Position numbers and translations under genes: made by a program. A DNA stretch of 64,000 nt. Origin: Cristatella mucedo (Eukaryota; Bryozoa; Phylactolaemata; Cristatellidae). Positions 51,834 through 60,756 of the stretch are shown here, one piece after another (the first letter of the stretch is position 1; every line of letters starts with the position of its first letter). The notes beneath the pieces are model-generated. The model was not told the origin of the DNA. It was given only the letters and a program-made list of their open reading frames with translations, and ran no database searches. The stretch covers positions 560,001-624,000 of the forward strand of contig WPIO01000135.1 of NCBI GenBank assembly GCA_009760855.2, read 5' to 3'.

Positions 51834-52258
51834 TGCCTAGCGACGGCTATCGCTGGCCTGCCAGTCGACGATTTCCTTGTTTAGACGCCATTAGACAGAC
51901 GCCAATCAGGCAGCTGACGCGTGGCGGACGTAGCAGAAGCGATCCGGTTAAAGCGAGCGGCACCGCGACGAGTGGATTTTTACTCTTGCGGCCTTTAGAG
52001 CCGCTCCAGCATTTCCTCTCAGTCTGGGCGGAAATGCTGGAACGGCGTCTAAGCGTTTCTCAGCCTAAGCGTTCCCTTGAGGCAGCCGCGGTTCGTCTGC
52101 GAACCTGCTGCAGGCTCTGCGAGCTGACTGCTCAACCAACGAGGACAGACGGCAGCGCGGCCACCGCTGGACGAAGCGTCTACGCGCAGCATGGACTCCG
52201 GAGGTCCGCGGAGTCTGCGCGAGAGCCGGAAGCGTCCGAGCGTAGTGAGCTCTTACTC

Positions 52259-52375
52259 CTCCTCCTGCTCCTCCTGCTCCTCCTGCTCCTCCTGCTCCTC
52301 CTGCTCCTCCTGCTCCTCCTGCTCCTCCTGCTCCTCCTGCTCCTCCTGCTCCTCCTGCTCCTCCTGCTCCTCCTG
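52259..52375. repeat. 9-bp tandem repeat, (CTCCTCCTG)13
   Basis: Thirteen exact copies of CTCCTCCTG. They lie inside plus-strand open frames: one gives poly-Leu, the other, starting at an ATG at 52191, gives a (SSC)n run after MDSGGPRSLRESRKRPSVVS. Both end just past the array. Whether the ATG-led frame is translated cannot be judged from sequence. Confidence 0.97.
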
Positions 52376-52499
52376 ATCGTCGGCTAGTCAGCGAGTCGCT
52401 CAGCCCCCATCCAGCAAGTCAGAAGCGCCTGCCGCCAACGACGAGCCGCGATCCTCCAGAGAAGAAGAGGCAAGAGAGGTAAACGGCCAGAGAGGCATT

Positions 52500-52772
52500 C
52501 GTAAGCAACGACAACGACTCTCATGCTGCCGACTATGGCTCATCGTCTTCAGCCATCCTGAGCTGCTACTTCCATGCTATTCACTACCTCAACTGCTCTC
52601 CTGACTCTGCCATGCTTCCCACCTTCTCTTTGTTTCGCGAGACGAATTCTGTTGGCTACCGAATGCGCATCGAAAGCTGCATAGGCTGTGAGTGCGCCAT
52701 ACAAAACTCTCCCGCGTAACACCCACATAGTCTCTATGGGTTTGTGGAGTTACAGACGGAGACATTACATTA
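52500..52772 (+). mobile_element. LINE-B 3' copy
   Basis: Matches 58.4-58.65 kb closely over CTGCCGACTATGGCTCATC, CCTGAGCTGCTACTTCCATG, CTACCGAATGCGCATCGAAA, AAAACTCTCCCGCGTA and the terminal GAGTTACAGACGGAGA. Only the extreme 3' part of the element is present. Confidence 0.82.
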
Positions 52773-52839
52773 CATGTACCTGCTTACATTGCGCCAGCTG
52801 CTTCCGGCTGTTACAGCCAATCGTTTGCTAATGCTTTCT

Positions 52840-53110
52840 GTACAGCGTCGCTGTAGCCTAGTGCCTAGAAAGAGATAATAATAATAATAACAATAATTAT
52901 AATTCCTTTGTATAGCGCCCCAAGAGAACTTAATGTCTATTCAGGCGCTTCACATATGCCTCAGGGCTCGAGCCCACGATCTCTGCCAGGCCTTGGTCGG
53001 GGCGAGCACCTTAACGACTGGACCAAAGCAGCTCGGCAATTTTCAGATTCAGTTCTCTGAGGGCGCTGTACAAATGTATTGTTATAATTGTGATTATTAT
53101 TATTATTATG
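52840..53110 (+). mobile_element. LINE-A or SINE-B 3' tail split by a SINE-B insertion
   Basis: The left piece ends GTGCCTAGAAAGAGAT at about 52876. The right piece resumes AGATTCAGTTCTCTGAGGGC at about 53045 and runs through GCGCTGTACAAATG to an (ATT)n tail at about 53110. Together they make one stem-loop tail. The repeated AGAT on both sides of the inserted element is a candidate target-site duplication. Confidence 0.7.
52877..53037 (-). mobile_element. SINE-B copy nested in an older tail
   Basis: Minus-strand SINE-B with an A box in CTGCTTTGGTCCAG, a B box GGGCTCGAGCCC-like segment (about 52967-52978), the LINE-A-type stem-loop (GCGCCCCAAGAGAACTTAAT on the plus strand) and an (ATT)n tail at 52877-52900. 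Confidence 0.87.
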
Positions 53111-53389
53111 TGGGAGAGAGCAATGATGAAGGGAGGGGGCGGGCTGGGAACTAAAAGCGGCGAGTGACGCGACAGCTCGCCGTCGCGTTAGTGTAGTGAC
53201 CGTAGCCGGAAGTGAGCTCGAGACTTTCGCGGCATACAAAAAAATGTTTGCCCGATTCCCGAAATGATCTCATTTAGAACGAGGTACGGCGAGACGAGGG
53301 GCAGCCAAGGAGAAGCTCACGGAGCGAGCGAGCGCCGGAGCGAGCGAGCGAGTACTGGAGGAGGAGCGATACGGGTACAAGCAAGTGAA

Positions 53390-53475
53390 TAATGGTGATA
53401 CGTTTGTATTGCGCCCTCGGGGAACTCTTAATATCTTTCTAGGCACTTTACATTTGCTGCAAATGAAGCACGATT
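53390..53475 (-). mobile_element. LINE-A 3'-tail remnant
   Basis: Plus-strand GCGCCCTCGGGGAACTCTTA, CTAGGCACTTTACATTTGCT and GAAGCACGATTG match the LINE-A end in reverse. Confidence 0.75.
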
Positions 53476-54359
53476 GAGGGAAGCAACCCGCAAGCCACAG
53501 AGCGAGAGAGAGAGAGAGAGGGAGAGAGAGAGCGGGAAGAAAGAGAATGCTCAAGTATATTCAGGTTTTGATAAGGAAGGTGCCAGTGAAGTTCAGAGAG
53601 AAGTCGTGCGATGTGGCAGCTACGTTGGACTCGCGACGCACCGGACGAGCTGTACTCTGCTTTCCTCCGATCTCTGAAGATTGAGGGCGAAAGCCGGAAG
53701 CCTCGAATAATCTACCCTCCAATGCTTTACCTGTAGGCATTGCGCTTAAATGTTGGGCTGTTGAATTTGAAGGGATCCAGCGGTCCGATTTCCGGCTCGA
53801 CGCTCGACGCAATCTCCTTTCCTGCAGCTCTATATGAGCAGCAGATCAATCCGCCGACTCATCAGAAAAGCGCGAGAGCTGATATCGGAGCTGATGAAAG
53901 CTGCGTCAGTGCGGTCCTTAGATGCGTCTCAAGCTAACCCGCGCGGCCAGAGCGCCCGGCAACCACCGATGCGCCAGTGACGCGGGTGCGCGTACGAAAA
54001 ACGCGCCGGTGGCTCGCGACGAGATCACCGAACGCCGATCGACCTCCCGCGCACGCGCGCCCCTAGAATTGCACTAAGAGTTCCTAAGATGCATTCCCAA
54101 TTTTACTTAATACGAACAACCCTTTTACTAGGGCTGCTCGAGATAACGCCATCTGCACCATCTTGCGATCAGTAGGACGCCTCAACCTCGAGTGCAGACC
54201 ATGTACAAATCTAGCGGAGCAACCACCTACCTAGCGCCCGGTGATTGGTTGAGTTCAAGACGAATACAGTCTGATTTGTTAGTTCTTATCGAAAATTAAC
54301 AAGTTCCACCACAGGCCATAGTCTTTCTTCCGCGATTTGAAAATATTTTACCATAACAA

Positions 54360-54475
54360 TATGAATACGAATATAAACAGTAATAATAATGAAATATTTA
54401 TGTGTGCACCCCAAAAGAAATGTATTTCTATCTAGGCACTTTGTCTACGAGGATAATCGGTTAGTCCGGACATGC
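54360..54475 (-). mobile_element. LINE-A 3'-tail remnant
   Basis: An (AAT)n-like piece near 54381, GCACCCCAAAAGAAATGTAT and CTAGGCACTTTGTCTACGAG resemble the LINE-A end in reverse, with many substitutions. Confidence 0.5.
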
Positions 54476-54688
54476 TAAACTTCATGCACCATAAGCACGA
54501 GAAAGGGTTATTTTATTAAGCGCGCGCGCCGCTGGGCGCATCGTCTCGGCAGCTAGTAGGCAGTTTTTCTCCCTATCCAAACGTTCGTCAGCTTGTGACG
54601 ACCCACTGAGCATCGCATCGGTTTCATCGCGCGAGACAAAGGCCGTCACGCGCGCGTGGGCAGCGCGTCGCTGCTTGACCTCGGTCTC

Positions 54689-54689
<1 letters not shown>

Positions 54690-54773
<84 letters not shown>
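54690..54773. repeat. (CTG)28 / (CAG)28 trinucleotide repeat
   Basis: 84 bases of uninterrupted CTG on the plus strand. Minus-strand frames read it as poly-Gln, poly-Ser or poly-Ala inside open frames of 61-182 codons, and plus-strand frames read it as poly-Leu or poly-Ala. None of the flanking frames shows a domain. Confidence 0.98.
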
Positions 54774-54775
<2 letters not shown>

Positions 54776-56080
54776 GCGTCCGGCAGATGGTCGCGTGCGC
54801 GCCGCCGTAACTTGCCGTCGTGCCGAAGCATTCGCTCGCGGTCGCCCAGTGGCCGCGCGATTCAAGCGCGGGATTGAACGAGAAACGACAATATCGCTCG
54901 CGCGGCGGCGCAATGCAACGCAAAAAGCGAACTTCTCGTCGGGCTGACGAATTACGGAAACCCAACGCGTCCGCGGGCGGACCGGTGAAAGTGAGAAATG
55001 GCGGCGAAGCGGAGGGCGACGGGCAGGCACTCGTTGACGACGGGCGAGAGCAAGCGCGACCGCAGCTGTCGCGAGTCTACGGTCTATGGTCTCGCAGGAT
55101 CAGGAAGCTGGGATCGCCACAGGAAGCTCGAGACCGCAGCAGCGCGTGCGCCGGAAGCGCGCGACCGCGATGGGAGGCGCTGGATCAGGGAGCGGGGCGA
55201 GCGCTCACGTCGCGCCGGAAGAGGGGGAGGAGGAGGACGGCGAGGGGAGACGCCTCCTCAATTCTCCGCTGCAGCCGCTGCGAGCGTCTCGACTGACGAG
55301 GCGCCGCCTATCTCGAGCGACACACTCGGCAGACCACGCCAGGAAGTGGCTCCGCTAGCTTTGTCTGTCCAGCGACCGCCGCGGTCCGACTAATCGGCGT
55401 CTCTGCGGCACCTCGACGACGACCGCTGCCGGCCATTCGTCAGGCTAAAGATCAATTTGCCGGCGAGCGAGGTTCGGACATCCGATAAAGCTGCACCCGA
55501 GACAGAGAGCCATTACTCTACGAGCCACTGCGGCGAGGATCGTCTTGAACGCCTCGCTGTACGAGCCCGCCCCCGCCGCCCCCCTGCCCACGTAACCCTT
55601 CCGTTTCTCCAGAGCCAGAGATAATTTCTTGGGTGAGTTACGAGAAGCGTCGAGAATGCACCGAAAGAAAGGAGTCTATCCAGGCAGCTGCTAGCTCCCG
55701 CTGGACGCGGCCGGCGCGTCGTGGAGGCGGGACGGCGATGCGAGCGAGCGGCGTGCGCTCGAGCTGCCGCACTCGTCGGCCGACGCTTCGGCGGCGGGAG
55801 TTTGAGTCGCTGTCAGCGACGCACTATTTGCAGAAGCATGTCAGTGCCAAGAGCTTTGCGTGGTTATCTGGCGAGATTCAAAGGGAAACGCGATAGTTTT
55901 AAATCGAAGCCGCGGACATGAGCTGCGGCGCATCGACGCTCGGTCGTGCCGAGCTTCGCTCTGCGCCGCCACGGCCACCGGCACTCGAGCTGCCGCTCTC
56001 CTGCGCTGGAGTCCCGATTCCTAGCTACTCGAGCATTACTTTGATCTTCCTTTCTTTTTGCAGGAGGTTATACGCGACAG

Positions 56081-56085
<5 letters not shown>

Positions 56086-56159
<74 letters not shown>
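56086..56159. repeat. (CT)37 microsatellite
   Basis: 74 bases of uninterrupted CT. Confidence 0.98.
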
Positions 56160-56160
<1 letters not shown>

Positions 56161-56287
56161 AGTCTTACTTCTTACTGCCACCTGAGAGTTCATGGCAAAA
56201 TGGCTGTCCTTAGGAATATAGGAAATGGCCCTCTGCGATCCACCTCTCGACGGCCACGCTTCGCTAACGCAGTTGCCAGTAGAATTG

Positions 56288-56430
56288 TCGAGCTGGTTTG
56301 GTCCAGTGATTAAGGTACTCGCCCCGAACAAGGTCTGGCTAAGGTCGTGGGCTCGAGCCCCGAGGCACATGTAAAGCGCCTGAATAGATATTAGGTTCTC
56401 TTAGGGCGCTATACAAATGAACTATATTTA
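56288..56430 (+). mobile_element. SINE-B, best plus-strand copy
   Basis: A tRNA-derived head (GAGCTGGTTTGGTCCAGTGA, with an A box at about 56299-56309) is followed by a perfect palindromic B-box region GGGCTCGAGCCC (56349-56360). The 3' end is TAAAGCGCCTGAATAGATAT, then GGTTCTCTTAGGGCGCTATA. Apart from a few bases this 3' end repeats the LINE-A terminal stem-loop TAAAGCGCCTAGAGAGAGAT...GTTCTCTGAGGGCGCTTTA. The ending ATGAACTATATTTA corresponds to GTGAATTATTATT of LINE-A. Such SINEs are transcribed from the internal Pol III promoter, and the shared tail is the expected binding site of the LINE reverse transcriptase. Confidence 0.9.
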
Positions 56431-56926
56431 ATGAAACCTATCCGCTATAGCCTTGACCGCTCGCCGCCTTGTAATAAGATTCTTCGTACTTGCCGAGCTC
56501 AAAGTATCTCATAAACAGGGACTCAAGTGGAGCGCATCGACGATTTCGCCGGCCGAGTCGTCTACCGTTCCTTTCATGCGATAAAGAAGGCGCGGCTGGA
56601 GGGTGCTTGTGATTGGTCGCTTGCAGTCTCGCTCGAGTCTCGACCGAAGAAGTATAACCGCGTTTGTCTGCCGAGTCTTCGCTGAGTCTTTCTTAAGTCG
56701 GAGGACGCCCCGCCGTATTGGCGACGTGTGTACACCGAAGACTCGAGTAGTTAGGAAGTAGGTAGGAAGCAAGACTCACAGTGTAAACCCGGCCTAGCTC
56801 GGTCAAACAACGGCCATCGGTGGCGTCTGCGCGACGTCGTCTCTCTGATGTCGAGCGTTGTCGGCTGCTTTGCTGATGAGGAGCTGGCGTTCTTTTGAAT
56901 GTTTACATAGGCGAGGGTCGTGCATT

Positions 56927-56928
<2 letters not shown>

Positions 56929-57000
<72 letters not shown>
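56929..57000. repeat. (CCG)24 trinucleotide repeat
   Basis: 72 bases of uninterrupted CCG within the CpG-rich domain. It is read as poly-Pro, poly-Ala or poly-Arg on the plus strand and poly-Gly or poly-Ala on the minus strand. Surrounding frames have no recognisable domain. Confidence 0.98.
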
Positions 57001-57006
<6 letters not shown>

Positions 57007-57700
57007 GCAGGAAGCGTCCTATCGCAGACTCTCCGAGAGTTTCCCCGCCGAGAATCTCTCGCACGCAGCCAACCGGCAGCGCCAATTTGCAGCGTGCGGG
57101 CCGACGCGAGAAAGGCGGCGCGCCGCTGCGCTCGGAAAGGGCAGAATGGAAAAGAGTGAAAAATTAAGGAGCAACGCATCGATCGTCGTCTCGCTTCGCA
57201 AGCTGCATGCGCGAGCCTTAGAGGCTACTCAGCCCCCTCTCGCTTGCGACCGGCATTAAAGAGCTGCCGAGCTGGAAACGATGACGCAGGTCGCGGATTG
57301 CGAGCGCGTCGCCCTCGGACGCGCTTAGCTGCCGGCGGCGACGACGCTGCATCAGCTGCGCCGCCGCCGCCGCCGGCCGCAGCGGCGGCGGCGCAGCTGT
57401 GCGCGCTATCGCTGCCGACGTGCGTCAGCGGAGCGCGCACGAGATACGACGGCAGCAGCTCAGCAGTCCCTCAACAGCGCGGCACGCTCGGTCGCGAGCG
57501 GAAGCCGCTCGAGCCGGAAGCGAAGGTTATCAACGCGGCGTGGCACCGCCAGGTGTCGCCGTTTCAAGTCGGTAAACAGTGCGGGCGCCGAAATACTCTT
57601 GCCATTATGTTTCGTCTTGTTGATGTTTACTCAGCCATCTCGCACACCGACGTCTAGCGACTGTGCTACCCTAGCTGGACGCCAGCCGCGGCCTGTCGCT

Positions 57701-57750
57701 TAAACGGCCGCCGCCGCCGCCGGCGGCGGCGCGCGCGCGCGCGCGCGGCT
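57701..57750. repeat. (GCC)n-(GGC)n palindrome followed by (CG)n
   Basis: GCCGCCGCCGCCGCC is followed by GGCGGCGGCG and then about ten CG dinucleotides (about 57727-57747). The first part can fold back on itself; the second alternates purine and pyrimidine. Confidence 0.9.
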
Positions 57751-58274
57751 CGCTAGCTCCTCTCGCCTCGGCGCGCGCGCCGCCACCCGTTCCGCGCGCG
57801 CGTGCGTCCCGCCGGCGTGCGCACGCCTCGCTTTCAGTCGCGGCTGCAGAGAGAGAGAGAGAGAGTGATCGCGGCTCTTCTATCGGTCGGCCGTCGAAGG
57901 CCGTCTCGACGAGCCGGCCATCGAGACGGTCGCTCGCGGTCGCCGGTTCAAGTGCGCGCCGCTCAAGCCTGCGGCGGGTGGGTGAGTGGGTGGGCGGGAG
58001 GAGACGCTGGGTTCGTCGTGCAGAAAGTCGTCGCGCCTCTGTCAACCGGCGCCGAGGCGCAGGCGATGGTTCAGCGCACTTCTGCCGCCGTTCCGCGCGG
58101 CGGCGCCGTCGCAGTCCGACGCCGCCGCCGGTGGCGCTTCATCCGCTGCTAGCGGCCCCTGCATCACCACCACCTATAGTCGTCTGGCTCCAACAATGCC
58201 TAGCCGCGCGCCGTCGGTCGCCGCCCGCGACCGTCGCGCTCAGCCCGCGTCGCGGCGGCGGAGGTAATTGCTAG

Positions 58275-58655
58275 TGTCCTCGAAAGCAATAAATTAGCTG
58301 TTCCATTCCTCCGCTTAATCACCGTTGGCGACAGAAGCTTTAGCTCTGCATGTCCTAGACTGAGGAACTCGCTTCCACAATTCTTACGCAACGACAACTA
58401 CTCTCCTACTGCCGACTATGGCTCATCCTTTTCAGCGGTCCTGAGCTGATACTTCCATGCTATTCACAACCTCAACTGCTCTTCCGACTCTGCTATGCTT
58501 CCCACTTTCTCTTTGTTGCGTGAGGCGAAGTCTGTTGGCTACCGCATGCGTACCGAAAGCCGCCTAGGCTGTGAGTGTGCTATACAAAACTCTCCTGCGT
58601 ACCACCCACGTGGTCTTTATGACTTTTTGGGGTTACAGACGGAGATACATTAAAG
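58275..58655 (+). mobile_element. LINE-B 3' copy inserted in the CpG-rich domain
   Basis: The 5' part encodes TVGDRSFSSACPRLRNSLPQ (about 58320-58380), the GDRxFSxxxPRLWNSLP signature found after RT in L2/CR1-like elements, which ties LINE-B to that group. The LINE-B specific sequence then runs to GGTTACAGACGGAGATACAT near 58650. Its AT content contrasts with the GC-rich flanks. Truncation is near 58275. Confidence 0.85.
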
Positions 58656-58934
58656 CGGCTGGGCACCAGCGCGGAAGTGCCTCGAGCTATCGGCTGCGTC
58701 GGCGAAGCCATTGGCTTACTGCTAGGCATCTCGTTTGCGTCACTTCGCATCGGCACGCTTCCTCGCTCAACCAAAATGCCTCTATAATCGGCCAGGTCGA
58801 GCACTCGCGAGCTGCTTAGGCCGTCGCCATTAGGCTACATCAAAGGCCAGCCGCCGCCTCTGCAGCTGCCCGCGCATAGATCACTCCTTGCCACCTGTCG
58901 CCACCGCACTCGCACTGCAGCTTTGATGCTCGCG

Positions 58935-58982
58935 CCCTCGGGAGCGGCCGCCCGCAGCCCCTCGGGAGCGGCCGCCCGCAGC
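58935..58982. repeat. 24-bp tandem duplication
   Basis: CCCTCGGGAGCGGCCGCCCG followed by CAGC occurs twice back to back. Confidence 0.95.
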
Positions 58983-58992
58983 TGCCCTCCTG

Positions 58993-58994
<2 letters not shown>

Positions 58995-59056
<62 letters not shown>
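58995..59056. repeat. (CT)31 microsatellite
   Basis: 62 bases of uninterrupted CT. Confidence 0.98.
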
Positions 59057-59059
<3 letters not shown>

Positions 59060-59286
59060 GCGAGAGCGCCGCTCGCTTCCGGCCACTGGCGCCTCGCCGC
59101 GGCGGCTGAACCCGAGACGCCCACGCTATGCTCGTCAGGTTGGTGCGGCGCATATATTGCGGCAATTAGAACATGGCCGCGGCGGCCCTGATGACTCTGC
59201 CGCTGCGTAGCGGCGCGGCTGGCGCCGACCGCGAATCCGGCGCAGCCGCTGTCGTCGGCGGGCGCCGCCGTGTCGAGCTCAGCCTA

Positions 59287-60756
59287 TCAGCGACGGGCCT
59301 CCTCGTCGTCCGAGCAGCAGCGACCGCCGCCGCCGCGGCGGTCACCGCCGTCGGGCTGCGACGGGCTGCTGCTGCTCAGTATGAGCTGGCACTCGATCCT
59401 CGCCAGGCGTATCTTCTCGTGCAGGACACTCTTGTACTCGCGCAGTCTCTGCACGCGCGCCGCCAGCCCGACGACGCCGTCGTGCGCCCTCCGCGCGACG
59501 GCGTCGTCGAAGACGAGAGCAGGGTCGGCGGCGCGGTCCGCCGCCGCGGCGTGCGAGCCGCCGTCGCCTCGAGCGTCCTCATTGTCGCCGCCTTCCCTGC
59601 CGTTGTCGTCGTCGCATCCGCCCTCTCGGTCGGCGCCGTCGCCGCCATCGATCGTCAGCGGCGGCCCGAGGGCGATGCAGGGCGGCGGAGGGCCGTCCTC
59701 GCTCGAGCTTCCGCCGCCGCCGCCGCCGTCGTCGGCGGAAGCGTCCTGAGCTGAGCACTCGGCGGCGTGCCCGACCGACGACTCGTCGTCGGCAGATGAG
59801 ACGGAGTCGCCGCGCGTGACCGGCGTGAAGGCCTCAAGCAGCGTCTCGTGCCAGTCGTAGTAGTCATCGTCGTTCAGCGACAGACGCTCGTCGTCGTCGC
59901 CGCCGCCGCCGCCGAACCGGCGGCCGGTGGTGGCGTAGCCCGACTCGCCGCTCGAGAAGCCACAGCCGTCGCCGCAGCGGTGGCACGGTGGCGACGCGAA
60001 GCAGCAGCAGCCGTCGCCGCAGCCAGTGGCGGCGGCGACGGGCAGCGAGCGGCCAAAAGCGTCGCTGTCCGCCGGCAGGAGCCGGGTGGCGGAGGCGGTC
60101 GTGTCCGACTGCCGGCGGCGGAGGCGGCGGCACGGGCACGGCACGCCCTCTCGGCACGCTATCGAGTGAGGCGTCGGTATCCAGGGGTTGGTCTTGATGC
60201 GGCTACGACAGCGCGGCACGGTGTAGTACTGGAGCTCCGGAGCCTGCAGCAGCGGCCCCGGCTCGCTATCGCTCTCGGCCGTCGCTTCGACGATGGTCGC
60301 GCACCGCGAGCGCTCAGCGGAGGCCGCGGCGACGGCGACTGGCGTCACCGCAGCCGCCGCCGCGGTCGCGAGCGGGTCGGCGGCGATCGAGTGCACGCCC
60401 GCCGGCGGCGGCGGCAGCGGCGGCGGCGGACCGATCCAGTCAGCCGCGAGGCGAGCCCGCCCGGCGGGCGAGCCGAGCGGCAGGTAGTCCGGACGCATGC
60501 CCATCGCGGCGGGGGCTGAGGCGCGAAAGCGTGGCGGCTGTCCGCTCGGCCGCGAGCAGGCCAGACACGGCGGGTGCGCCTCGCCGTCCGCGCATCGGTT
60601 CGCGACGACGACGGCGGCGGCGCGCTTCGATGCGTTCCCGGCGGCGGCGGCGGCGGCGTTCGGGTCGCCGGTGGTGTCGCCGATGGCAGGCGACTCTTGC
60701 CGATGGCTTGACTTTCTCAGCTTCAGGCGCTCCTCGAAGAACTTCCTGAGCTTCAT
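59287..60756 (-). CDS. Putative 489-residue protein with low-complexity regions and C-terminal coiled coil, unknown family
   Basis: I do not recognise the family. The first ATG of the long minus-strand frame (60756) gives a basic start, MKLRKFFEERLKLRKS. The frame is open for 56 codons upstream to an in-frame TAG at 60928-60930, with only a GTG there, so ATG is preferred. Residues 30-160 are Ala/Pro-rich. Residues 177-205 (QYYTVPRCRSRIKTNPWIPT and onward) look ordered. Residues 240-266 are Cys-rich. Residues 268-310 contain SGESGYATTGRRF and LNDDDYYDWHETLLEAF, followed by an acidic, Gly- and Ser-rich linker (315-400). Residues 425-460 (RVQRLREYKSVLHEKIRLAR and onward) have heptad-like spacing typical of a coiled coil. 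Two stops (TGA TAG) end the frame. The alternation of simple and non-simple blocks argues for a real gene, perhaps a cytoplasmic or signalling adaptor, but function is not inferable. A GGGTAAGC donor-like site at about 60887-60893 could mean a 5' exon and intron. No nearby AATAAA was seen downstream on this strand. Confidence 0.6.
   Translation of the reverse strand: MKLRKFFEERLKLRKSSHRQESPAIGDTTGDPNAAAAAAGNASKRAAAVVVANRCADGEAHPPCLACSRPSGQPPRFRASAPAAMGMRPDYLPLGSPAGRARLAADWIGPPPPLPPPPAGVHSIAADPLATAAAAAVTPVAVAAASAERSRCATIVEATAESDSEPGPLLQAPELQYYTVPRCRSRIKTNPWIPTPHSIACREGVPCPCRRLRRRQSDTTASATRLLPADSDAFGRSLPVAAATGCGDGCCCFASPPCHRCGDGCGFSSGESGYATTGRRFGGGGGDDDERLSLNDDDYYDWHETLLEAFTPVTRGDSVSSADDESSVGHAAECSAQDASADDGGGGGGSSSEDGPPPPCIALGPPLTIDGGDGADREGGCDDDNGREGGDNEDARGDGGSHAAAADRAADPALVFDDAVARRAHDGVVGLAARVQRLREYKSVLHEKIRLARIECQLILSSSSPSQPDGGDRRGGGGRCCSDDEEARR

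Noticed and set aside
54482-55393. Frames of 113-182 codons around the (CTG)28 repeat on both strands
   Set aside because: They overlap in several frames, are dominated by the homopolymer and by Arg/Ala-rich GC-driven sequence, and have no recognisable domain. Stop codons are simply rare in this composition.
59173-60519. Long plus-strand frames of 193 and 223 codons at 59.17-59.75 and 59.85-60.52 kb
   Set aside because: They are antisense to the 59.3-60.8 kb candidate and consist mainly of Ala, Arg, Gly and Val as expected from GC-rich DNA read backwards. No ordered blocks or domains were seen.
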